Under the pieces are notes generated by a model that had not been told where the DNA came from, made no database searches, and saw only the letters and a list, made by a program, of their open reading frames with translations. 64,000 bases of DNA from Serratia quinivorans. Lineage in GTDB: Bacteria; Pseudomonadota; Gammaproteobacteria; Enterobacterales; Enterobacteriaceae. The stretch is taken from the NCBI GenBank assembly GCA_900457075.1, contig UGYN01000002.1, positions 3,472,001 through 3,536,000 on the forward strand. Reading direction: 5' to 3'. A program made the position numbers and the translations under genes. This document shows positions 56,638-64,000 of this stretch, one piece after another (position 1 is the stretch's first letter; every line of letters starts with the position of its first letter).

Positions 56638-58173
56638 TTAGTGAGCGCCGCCGCCCCCACCGCCGGAGCTGAATGGCGGTTTCGCCACCCAGACCAGCGC
56701 CAGCAGCACCAGGAACACCCCAGCGGACAGCCAGAATATCTCGTTAGCCGAGATAATCAGCCCCTGCGCGGTGATCTCGTTGGCGATATAGGCCGACGCC
56801 TGCTGCTTGCTCATGCCAATCTGTTCCAGTTGCCGGTACATGTCCTGCGACTGCGGGCTGTAAGGATTCACAAACTCCGCCAGCTGCGAGTGGTGTTGCG
56901 ACTCGCGCTGAGTCCACAGCGTGGTGGTGATCGACGTCCCGATCGACCCCGCCAGCGTACGGGTAAAGTTCGACAGGCTCGATGCCGCCGCCATACGTTC
57001 CGGCGGCAGGCCGGACAGCGTAATGGTGGTCAATGGCATAAAGAAGCAGGCAATGGCGAAGCCCTGGACAAACTGCGGCCAGGCCGAGGCGCCAAAGTCC
57101 ATTCCCGGTTCAAACGTATAGGCGCGCCAGTAAAAGCACACGGCATACATAATGAAGCTGAAGGTCACCAGCCGTCGCATGTCGAGCCGGTTACCGAACT
57201 TGCCGATGATCGGCGACAGCAATACCGGTATCAACCCGATTGGCGCCGAAGCCAGCCCCGCCCAGGTGGCGGTATAGCCATACACCTCCTGCAGCAGCTG
57301 CGGCAATAGCACGATAGCGCCGAAGTACAGCATATAGGCCAGGCTGATACACAGGCAGCCGACGGTAAAGTTGCGCGACTTGAACAGCGACAGATCCACC
57401 ACCGGGTGGTCATCCGTCAGTTCCCAGATGATCAGGAACACCAGCGCCACCACCGCCACCACCGTTAGCACTATTATCTCGGTGGAGTTGAACCAGTCCA
57501 GCTCCTTGCCCTGATCGAGCATCACCTGCAGCGAACCAATACCGACGATCAACAGCACCAGACCGATGGTGTCGATCGGTTTGATCTCGGTTTTGGTTTC
57601 CCTGCCTTTCAACGTCGACATCGCCACCAGGATCACTACGGCGCCAATCGGAATATTGATGAAGAAGATCCAGCCCCAGTGATAGTTATCACTGATATAA
57701 CCGCCGAGGATAGGCCCGAATATTGGCGCGACGATCACCGTCATCGACCATAGCGCCAGGGCCATCGCTCGCTTGGCGGGCGGATAGTTGTTCAGCAACA
57801 GACTTTGCGACAGCGGGATCAGTGGCCCTGCGACCACGCCCTGGATCACGCGGAAGAAGATCAGCATGCCCAGGCTGTTGGAGATGCCGCACAGCCAGGA
57901 AGCGAGCACGAACAGTGCGGTGGACCAAAGGAACAGCCGCACTTCACCGACGCGCTTCGCCAGCCAGCCGGTGATCGGGATCGAGATAGCGTTCGCCACG
58001 CCAAACGAGGTGATCACCCAGGTACCCTGCGAGTTGGAAGACCCGAGGTTACCCGCGATGGTCGGGATCGCCACGTTGGCAATGGTGGAGTCCAGCACCT
58101 GCATAAAGGTCGCCATGGCGAGCGCGACCGTCATCCAGGCGAGCTGGGCACCTTCAAGCGGTTTCTGTGCCAA
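56638..58173 (-). CDS. emrB: Multidrug efflux MFS transporter EmrB
   Basis: Proton-driven inner-membrane pump (DHA2 family, 14 membrane segments) of a tripartite efflux complex for hydrophobic toxicants. The 511-aa protein starts MAQKPLEGAQLAWMTVALAMA. It has motif C around APIFGPILGGY, GWIFFINIPIG, and the glycine-rich tail FSSGGGGGGAH. All are as in E. coli EmrB. It is the last gene of emrR-omp-emrA-emrB, 17 bases after emrA. Confidence 0.97.
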   Translation of the reverse strand: MAQKPLEGAQLAWMTVALAMATFMQVLDSTIANVAIPTIAGNLGSSNSQGTWVITSFGVANAISIPITGWLAKRVGEVRLFLWSTALFVLASWLCGISNSLGMLIFFRVIQGVVAGPLIPLSQSLLLNNYPPAKRAMALALWSMTVIVAPIFGPILGGYISDNYHWGWIFFINIPIGAVVILVAMSTLKGRETKTEIKPIDTIGLVLLIVGIGSLQVMLDQGKELDWFNSTEIIVLTVVAVVALVFLIIWELTDDHPVVDLSLFKSRNFTVGCLCISLAYMLYFGAIVLLPQLLQEVYGYTATWAGLASAPIGLIPVLLSPIIGKFGNRLDMRRLVTFSFIMYAVCFYWRAYTFEPGMDFGASAWPQFVQGFAIACFFMPLTTITLSGLPPERMAAASSLSNFTRTLAGSIGTSITTTLWTQRESQHHSQLAEFVNPYSPQSQDMYRQLEQIGMSKQQASAYIANEITAQGLIISANEIFWLSAGVFLVLLALVWVAKPPFSSGGGGGGAH

Positions 58174-58190
58174 GGTAGCCTCCCACGCGC

Positions 58191-59363
58191 TTAGCCGGCA
58201 TTCGCATGGATCACGTCGGCGATCATCTGGTTAACCGGTGCCAGGTTCAACGCCAGCGCGTCGGTCTGATACAACGGCTTGTCACGCACCACGTCAGACA
58301 GCACGCGGCCGTCCAGGTTGGTGGTGTCCACTTTCACCAGCGTCGACAGACCGATACGCAGCGGATGATCGGCGATTTGCTTGGCATCCAGTTCAATACG
58401 TACCGGCAGGCGCTGAACCACCTTGATCCAGTTACCGGTAGCATTCTGCGCAGGCAGCAGAGAGAAGGCGCTGCCGGTGCCCATATCGATACCGACCACT
58501 TTGCCGCTGTACACCACGTCGTCACCGTAAATATCACTGACCACGGTGGCCGATTGACCGATGCGCATATTGGCGATCTGGGTTTCTTTGAAGTTGGCGT
58601 CCACCCAGATGTGATCGGCAGGCACCACCGCCATCAGCGGGGAACCGGCGGCGATTTGCGCGCCAACCTGTACGCTGCGGCGGGACACATAGCCGGTGAT
58701 CGGGCTGATGATTTTGGTACGTTGCAAGGCCAGCCAGGCGTCACGCATTTGCGCAGCGGACTGTTGGATAGCCGGCTGTTGCTCCAGCGGGGTGTTCAGC
58801 ACCATCGCCTGGTTGGCGTTGTATTGCTGAACCGCCACTTCCAGTGCCGCTTTGGCGCTGTCGACCGCATCACGCGCATGTTGCAGTTCTTCACGGCCGA
58901 TGGCGTCAAGGCTGCCCAGTACCACGCGGCGCTTCAGATCGTTCTCCGCCTTGCTCAGGTCAGACTTGCGCAGGGCAATGTTGGCCTGATACTGCTTGCT
59001 GTTGATGATCAGCTGGTGGGTCTGACGCACGCTGTTGGCCAGGCCGGTTTTGGCGCGTTCAAGCGCCTGTTCGGCATCGGTCGGATCCAGCGTGAGCAGC
59101 ACATCCCCCTGCTTCACGTAGTCGGTATTGTCGAAGTTGACGCTGTTAACGCTACCGTTCACCTGGGCCATGATCTGCACCTGGTTACCGGACACATAGG
59201 CGTCGTCCGTTTCCTGATGATGACGCAACACCAGGAACCAATACACTAAATATGCCACCCCAATAACAACGAAAATAACCGTCATCAACAGCAGCCAAAA
59301 CTTGCGCTGCTTCTTTTTGCCGACAGGTTGTGGCGGGGTCTGAGTCTCCGCGCTTGCGCTCAT
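58191..59363 (-). CDS. emrA: Multidrug efflux membrane-fusion protein EmrA
   Basis: Periplasmic adaptor linking EmrB to an outer-membrane channel. I start at ATG 59363 (MSASAETQTPPQPVGKKKQR) for 390 aa, equal to E. coli; a longer in-frame reading from 59441 runs back into the preceding gene. One N-terminal membrane segment (about 25-47) is followed by a lipoyl/HlyD domain split around a helical hairpin (about 95-205) and a beta-barrel domain (WVDANFKETQIANMRIG). The gap to the upstream omp gene is 25 bases. Confidence 0.97.
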   Translation of the reverse strand: MSASAETQTPPQPVGKKKQRKFWLLLMTVIFVVIGVAYLVYWFLVLRHHQETDDAYVSGNQVQIMAQVNGSVNSVNFDNTDYVKQGDVLLTLDPTDAEQALERAKTGLANSVRQTHQLIINSKQYQANIALRKSDLSKAENDLKRRVVLGSLDAIGREELQHARDAVDSAKAALEVAVQQYNANQAMVLNTPLEQQPAIQQSAAQMRDAWLALQRTKIISPITGYVSRRSVQVGAQIAAGSPLMAVVPADHIWVDANFKETQIANMRIGQSATVVSDIYGDDVVYSGKVVGIDMGTGSAFSLLPAQNATGNWIKVVQRLPVRIELDAKQIADHPLRIGLSTLVKVDTTNLDGRVLSDVVRDKPLYQTDALALNLAPVNQMIADVIHANAG

Positions 59364-59388
59364 GGTGTTCTCCAAGCTCTCTATTTTA

Positions 59389-60840
59389 TTATGCTTTTGA
59401 ATCCGCAGCGACCGGGGCCTGATAGCCACCGCCCAGCGCACGGATCAGTCCTATCTTCGCCTGCAGCAAGTTGCTGTTGGCATTCAGTTCCGCCTGTTGC
59501 TGCTGCAAGAGCTGCGTCTGGCTGGTTAACAACTGGTCGCGCCCGATAATCCCTGCCTGGTATCGAGCGTTAGCGACGCGGTACACCTGTTGCATCGATT
59601 GGGACGCAGATGCCGCCTGCAGCTGCTGTTGCGCAGTGCTTTGTTGGACGGTGATGGCATCGGCGGTTTCCTGCACGGCATTCAGGATGGTTTGGTTATA
59701 GGACTCCACCGCCTGGTCATACAGCGCGGACTCCTCACCCAGTTTGCTGCGCAGCGCACCGGCGTGGAAGATCGGCAATGAAATCGCCGGCATCACGTTC
59801 CAGGCCTGGCTGGCCGCTTCAAACAGATTCGGGCTGGTCCCACTGGTGTTGGTGGTAGTCAGGCCGGCAAAGGCTGAAATGGTCAGGCTGGGGTAAAATT
59901 CCTTGCGGGCGGCGCTGACGCGTTGGTTGTAAGACTCGACCAACTGACGCTGCGCGGCGATATCCGGGCGTTTGCCCAGCAGATCGGCGGTCAGTTCACC
60001 TTTTGGCGCCATCAGATTACTGGCGGGCAGAGCCACCGGACGCAGATGCTGCATCGCGCTCGGGCCCTGGCCGGCCAGCGCGGCCAACTGGTGTCTTAGT
60101 TGTTCAATCTGCGACTGCAGTTGCAGGATCTGCTGCTTGGCACCGTCGGCCTGCGCCTGGCTTTGTTGCGGAACATCAACACCGGTGATGCCGGCTTTAT
60201 ATTGTTGTTGGCGCAAATCCGTCAGGCGTTGGTTGTTGTCGACTTCCTGTTGCAGCAGTTTTTCCAGCGCGAAATTGCTCTGCAGCTGGAAATAGGCGGA
60301 GGCCACCGAGCTGGTTAACGTCAGCGCAGCCTGTTCCTGCTCGGCGCGGGCCGCATCGACCTGCGCCTTGGCGGCGTTAACCTGATTGCGGTATTTACCC
60401 CACCAGTCAAATTCATAGGCCAGATTCAGCCCCAGCGAGTTGGAGCTCTCGTAGATCGGCTTATGTGGATAGCCCAATCCCATGTTGACGTTTTGCGGGA
60501 CTTTCTGGCGGTTGCTGCTGGCGTTCAGATCCAGATTCGGGCCGTTGGCGGCACTGGCTTCACCCATCACACTTTGCGCTTCGCGCACGCGCCCGGCGGC
60601 TTGTCTCAGCGTCGGTGAGCTTTGCAGCGTCTGGGTCATCAGACTGTCGAGCTGTGGATCGTTAAGCGAGCGCCACCACTGTGGGCTAACGTTCAGCGAG
60701 CTGACTTTCGGCTGTGACAATTGCAGGCTCTGCGGGTCCATCAAGGTGGACTGCGGGGCAATATTGTCGGTAGAAGCGCACCCGGCCAGCAGCAATACGG
60801 CGAACAGCGGGGTGAATCTCCAGTTAAACGGGGATCGCAT
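59389..60840 (-). CDS. Outer-membrane efflux lipoprotein, NodT/OprM family, in the emr operon
   Basis: Predicted trimeric TolC-like exit duct for the EmrAB pump. The 483-aa precursor has a lipobox ending LAGC with Cys21. It then has two OEP repeats (about 60-270 and 280-460) with the family motifs WWRSLNDPQLDSL, AYEFDWWGKYRNQV and LGKRPDIAAQRQLV. It is 21 bases after emrR and 25 before emrA, so it is co-transcribed with both. E. coli has no such gene here and uses TolC. The E. coli symbol does not apply. Confidence 0.93.
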   Translation of the reverse strand: MRSPFNWRFTPLFAVLLLAGCASTDNIAPQSTLMDPQSLQLSQPKVSSLNVSPQWWRSLNDPQLDSLMTQTLQSSPTLRQAAGRVREAQSVMGEASAANGPNLDLNASSNRQKVPQNVNMGLGYPHKPIYESSNSLGLNLAYEFDWWGKYRNQVNAAKAQVDAARAEQEQAALTLTSSVASAYFQLQSNFALEKLLQQEVDNNQRLTDLRQQQYKAGITGVDVPQQSQAQADGAKQQILQLQSQIEQLRHQLAALAGQGPSAMQHLRPVALPASNLMAPKGELTADLLGKRPDIAAQRQLVESYNQRVSAARKEFYPSLTISAFAGLTTTNTSGTSPNLFEAASQAWNVMPAISLPIFHAGALRSKLGEESALYDQAVESYNQTILNAVQETADAITVQQSTAQQQLQAASASQSMQQVYRVANARYQAGIIGRDQLLTSQTQLLQQQQAELNANSNLLQAKIGLIRALGGGYQAPVAADSKA

Positions 60841-60861
60841 AGTAGGTTACCTGAACAGAAA

Positions 60862-61383
60862 TTATTGGGATAACTGTCCTGAAACTTCCATCTGGTCCAG
60901 ACGCGTTAACAGCTTGCGTGTCAGCTGTTCAAGCTGTTGCTGTTCATCATCGTTCAGCGTGGACCACAGGAAATGCAGACATTTGTGCTGCGGTGGCAGC
61001 AGTTGGTTGAGAAACTCTTCTCCCTGCGGCGTCATGTGCAGATGCAGGCAACGACGGTCATGGTCGCTTTCCCGGCGTTCAATCCAGCCGCGTTTTTCCA
61101 GTTCATCGGCAATCCGCGTGGCATTGGTGCGTGACGAGCCCAGAGCAGAGCTTAGCTCAGAAGGCTGGATGCTGTGATTCTCCTGCGCATCCAGAGTAAT
61201 CAGCGCCATAAACAGTGTTTCGTTAATCCCTTGTGCCTTAAGCATTTTATTGCGGTTTTCCAGCAGCTTGCTTTGCATGTGCATGCACAGCCGGGTCAGC
61301 AGAATTTCCTGATAAGGAAAATCTTTCTGACGTTTTGCGCGGAAATTAAGCATTTGTTCAATGGGAGTAAACGAGCTTTCCAT
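60862..61383 (-). CDS. emrR: MarR-family repressor of the emr operon (MprA/EmrR)
   Basis: Winged-helix repressor that releases its operator when uncouplers, salicylate-like compounds or other pump substrates bind. I start at ATG 61383 ([22 protein letters not shown]), giving 173 aa against 176 in E. coli. [20 protein letters not shown] and [25 protein letters not shown] form the DNA-binding domain. As first gene of the operon it is expected to repress itself and the pump. An AT-rich upstream stretch near 61410-61440 is a plausible operator site. Confidence 0.96.
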   Translation of the reverse strand: MESSFTPIEQMLNFRAKRQKDFPYQEILLTRLCMHMQSKLLENRNKMLKAQGINETLFMALITLDAQENHSIQPSELSSALGSSRTNATRIADELEKRGWIERRESDHDRRCLHLHMTPQGEEFLNQLLPPQHKCLHFLWSTLNDDEQQQLEQLTRKLLTRLDQMEVSGQLSQ

Positions 61384-61542
61384 AATTTGGGGCCTCATTA
61401 ATTTCGTTCGAGATAGTAACGATAGTGATTAATAATGTAAATCTTCAGCCGTGCGAATAATTTAGCAATTCGTGTCATTTGTAAGTTATTTGTCAACGGC
61501 CCATTCACGAGCGACAGCTCAGAATGGGGATGACGGATAAAA

Positions 61543-61896
61543 TCAAAGGCTGGCAGGACCGAAAATCATAAATATCTTTAACGTGATGCCAAAGGCTAGC
61601 GCACCGATCAAGGTAGACAGAATGATGCTTTTGCTACGGTAAAAGCACAGCCCCAGGGCGGCGAAGCCGACCAGCGTCGGCCACAGCTTGTCCGGTTCGC
61701 GCATCACCACCGGCGTGCTGGACACCACCAATAGTGCGCAAATGGAGGCGATACCAATGCTGTCGAGCAACAGCGCGGTTTTACCGCGTTTAATGTCCGG
61801 TTGGGCACGCGCCGGAGCCAGGCGTAAAGGCAAGTAACGGAACAGATAATTCGCGCAACCGACCACCAGGCCAATCACCACCACATCAGTGTTCAT
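61543..61896 (-). CDS. ygaH: AzlD-family small membrane subunit YgaH
   Basis: Small partner of YgaZ in a branched-chain amino acid (L-valine) exporter. I start at ATG 61896 (MNTDVVVIGLVVGCANYLFRY), giving 117 aa with about four membrane segments; a longer reading from 61935 overlaps far into ygaZ. The RYLPLRL and LLDSIGIASICALLVVSS blocks fit AzlD proteins. It overlaps ygaZ by 11 bases, indicating coupled translation. Confidence 0.92.
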   Translation of the reverse strand: MNTDVVVIGLVVGCANYLFRYLPLRLAPARAQPDIKRGKTALLLDSIGIASICALLVVSSTPVVMREPDKLWPTLVGFAALGLCFYRSKSIILSTLIGALAFGITLKIFMIFGPASL

Positions 61897-62632
61897 CGAT
61901 GGCCTCCGTTGCGGTGGGTTGGAACAGGGCGGCAATACAGCCGGCGCTGATGCCGGCTAAAATGGCGACGGGAATGGAAAACAGCACCACGCCAAGCAGC
62001 GCGCCAGCCAGTGCGGCGACGATGGTCAGGCTTTGTGGACGCCTGAAGGCGGCCAGCAGGAAGCTGAGGAACAGCGCCGGCAGCATAAAGGACAACGAGG
62101 CTTCAACCACCGGGTATTGCTCCAGCGGTCCGTTACCGAACAGCGCTCCGATGGCGGTGCCCGCTACCCACGACAGCCAGGAGCACAGTGAAATGCCGAG
62201 CATCCAGTTCTCGCTCCAGCTGCGGTTATTGCGCATCAGTTTGGCGGTAGCGGCGGCGAACACTTCGTCGGTCAGGCCGAACGCCCAGAGTGCGGTTTTA
62301 CCGGCCGACATGCGTGAGACGATGCGGTGGCGCAGTGCGGGGCCATACAGCAGATGCCGTATGTCCATGGCCATCACGGTCAGCGCGGAAACCCACAGCG
62401 ACATGCCGGCGCTCAGCAGGGCGGTGATCACGAACTGGCTGGCGCCTGCATAGATAATGCAGGAAAAGAAGATGCTCTCCAGTGGGGAGAACCCCAGCTT
62501 AACGGCGCTCAGGCCAAAGGCAAAGGCCACCGGCACGTAGCCGATGACGATCGGTAAACTGTCGACGATGCCGTGGGTGAAGGTAGAACTGACGGCTGGG
62601 GGATTGAGGTTTTCTGCAGCTTGGCTTTGCAT
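61886..62632 (-). CDS. ygaZ: AzlC-family exporter subunit YgaZ
   Basis: Large subunit of the valine exporter. The 248-aa protein has six to eight membrane segments and the AzlC hallmarks SLPIVIGYVPVAFAFGL, CIIYAGASQFV and MAMDIRHLLYG. It is followed by the overlapping ygaH and then emrR, the same order as in E. coli (ygaZ-ygaH-mprA). The upstream 120 bases separate it from the MFS gene. Confidence 0.94.
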   Translation of the reverse strand: MQSQAAENLNPPAVSSTFTHGIVDSLPIVIGYVPVAFAFGLSAVKLGFSPLESIFFSCIIYAGASQFVITALLSAGMSLWVSALTVMAMDIRHLLYGPALRHRIVSRMSAGKTALWAFGLTDEVFAAATAKLMRNNRSWSENWMLGISLCSWLSWVAGTAIGALFGNGPLEQYPVVEASLSFMLPALFLSFLLAAFRRPQSLTIVAALAGALLGVVLFSIPVAILAGISAGCIAALFQPTATEAIDEH

Positions 62633-62752
62633 TTTTATTAGTGTCGCAGGATATAGAGATCAATAGTTCATCTGCAGAACATTACCAGAGAGTGAGTAAT
62701 GTTTATACCCTGCGGCGCTAATAAATTCCCGATATGACTATTCGCTTGCTAA

Positions 62753-63952
62753 TCAGATTGTCGCCGGTCCTTGCGGATCGTGGTGCTTGCCGCGCCACCA
62801 GGTCAGCAGGTTGAGCAGGCACAAAATGCCCCCGGCCACGGCAACGCCGGTCCAACCCGCATGTTGATAGGCCGAGGCAGACAGCAGTGAGCCGAGTGCA
62901 CCCCCGATGAAATAGCTGGTCATGTAGCCGGCGGTCAGGCGGTTGCGCGCTTCCGGCATAATGCGGTAAATCACGCTCTGGTTAGTGACGTGTACGGCCT
63001 GCACGGCCAGGTCGAGGATCAGGATACCGGCGATCAACGCCCACAGGGATTGTTTAGCGAAAGCGATGGGTATCCAGGAAAGCAGCAGCAGGACCAGGCC
63101 CACGCTGGTGGTTAAACCGGCCTTACCCTGATCCGCCAAATGCCCGGCGCGTGAAGCCGCCAATGCGCCGGCAGCGCCGACCAGGCCAAACAGACCAATC
63201 ACCCCTTCGGAATAACCAAACGGCGGAGCCGCCAGTAAAAAGGCCATCGAAGTCCACAGCACGCTGAAGTTGGCGAACGACAGCGCCCCGAGTATCGCGC
63301 GGGTACGCAGCAGCGGAGTACCACAAAACAGGGTGAAGATCGATTTCAGCAACTGCGGGTAATTCAGCCCCGAATGCTGCTTGTAACGCGGCAGTGCGCG
63401 CCACAGGATCAATGCCATCAGGATCATCAGCACGCTGGCGACCCAGTAGATGGTGCGCCAGCCGCCGAGTGACGCCAGCGCTCCGGCTACGGTGCGCGCC
63501 AACAGAATGCCGAGCAGCAGGCCGCTCATGATAATGCCGACGGTTTTGCCGCGTTTTTCCGGATGGGCCAGGGTGGCCGCCAGTGGCACCAGAATTTGCG
63601 CCACCACCGAGAACAGCCCGGTGAGCGCGGTCCCGAGGATCATCATCGGCAAGGTCGTGGAACTGGCGGTGATCAGCATGCCGCCCGCCGCCAGCAGCGT
63701 CATAAAGACGATCAGGCCGCGGCGTTCAAACATATCGCCGAGTGGCACCAGCAACAGCAGGCCAACGGCGTAGCCCAACTGGGCGGCAGTGACGATAAAG
63801 CCGGCCTGATTGACCGATAAATCGAAGTTCTGGGCGATGGTTTCCAGCAGCGGCTGGGCATAATAGTTACTGGCGACCGCCAGACCGGTGGCGATGGCGA
63901 TCAGCACGATCAGCGCCGGGCTGAGACCCGGCTGTGAATGTTGTTGGCTCAT
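62753..63952 (-). CDS. MFS transporter, DHA1-like (intact counterpart of E. coli ygaY)
   Basis: Predicted 12-segment inner-membrane drug or metabolite exporter with unknown substrate. The 399-aa protein begins MSQQHSQPGLSPALIVLIAIATG. It has the MFS loop PLGDMFERRGLIV between helices 2 and 3, and ends with a helix followed by WWRGKHHDPQGP. Its place before ygaZ is that of the ygaY pseudogene in E. coli, so it is probably the complete form. The start is inside the window with 48 bases upstream. Confidence 0.88.
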   Translation of the reverse strand: MSQQHSQPGLSPALIVLIAIATGLAVASNYYAQPLLETIAQNFDLSVNQAGFIVTAAQLGYAVGLLLLVPLGDMFERRGLIVFMTLLAAGGMLITASSTTLPMMILGTALTGLFSVVAQILVPLAATLAHPEKRGKTVGIIMSGLLLGILLARTVAGALASLGGWRTIYWVASVLMILMALILWRALPRYKQHSGLNYPQLLKSIFTLFCGTPLLRTRAILGALSFANFSVLWTSMAFLLAAPPFGYSEGVIGLFGLVGAAGALAASRAGHLADQGKAGLTTSVGLVLLLLSWIPIAFAKQSLWALIAGILILDLAVQAVHVTNQSVIYRIMPEARNRLTAGYMTSYFIGGALGSLLSASAYQHAGWTGVAVAGGILCLLNLLTWWRGKHHDPQGPATI

Positions 63953-64000
63953 AAGATATTAATCACAGGGAAAAGTTAGCCGAAGTATCGGGCACGACAG

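Overview
The window is enterobacterial chromosome, most likely Serratia or a close Yersiniaceae relative. I infer this from gene order, from protein sequences recalled as close to E. coli, and from the 16S gene; the species is not resolved. It is mostly core genome. I see no prophage, IS element, CRISPR array or plasmid gene.

Positions 1-20657 hold the conserved E. coli order map | rpsB-tsf-pyrH-frr-dxr-uppS-cdsA-rseP-bamA-skp-lpxD-fabZ-lpxA-lpxB-rnhB-dnaE-accA. These genes cover translation, ribosome recycling, isoprenoid and undecaprenyl carrier synthesis, phospholipid precursor supply, the sigma-E protease, outer-membrane protein assembly, lipid A synthesis, replication and the first step of fatty acid synthesis.

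Positions 20795-33179 are the lineage-variable part. ldcC is followed by a divergent MarR/thioredoxin-like pair that E. coli lacks here, a frameshifted yaeR, a complete cadC-cadB-cadA-dtpC acid-response locus (at a distant place in E. coli), tilS, and a small c-type cytochrome gene. Two lysine decarboxylases therefore lie within about 9 kb. Positions 33266-42181 return to the E. coli order: rof, yaeP, yaeQ, arfB, nlpE, proS, trmO, rcsF, metQIN, gmhB.

Positions 42182-47780 are a complete rrn operon: P1/P2 promoters, 16S, tRNA-Ile(GAT), tRNA-Ala(TGC), 23S, 5S, terminator. Its left flank (gmhB) is that of E. coli rrnH. Its right flank (kgtP-yfiM-pssA-patZ-tapT-trxC-yfiF) is that of E. coli rrnG. 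The operon is thus a junction of an rrnG/rrnH rearrangement relative to E. coli.

Positions 56638-63952 carry a multidrug efflux operon (emrR, an outer-membrane lipoprotein channel gene, emrA, emrB) beside ygaZH and an MFS transporter gene. The outer-membrane gene inside the emr operon differs from E. coli, which borrows TolC.

Four genes (yaeR, cadC, yaeQ, patZ) are broken by five single-base indels, all in mononucleotide runs. Sequencing error is the leading explanation, so these genes may be intact in the organism. The best candidate for an uncharacterised system is the MarR regulator with a C-terminal four-cysteine cluster, its divergent CPVC mini-thioredoxin, and two inverted repeats between them.
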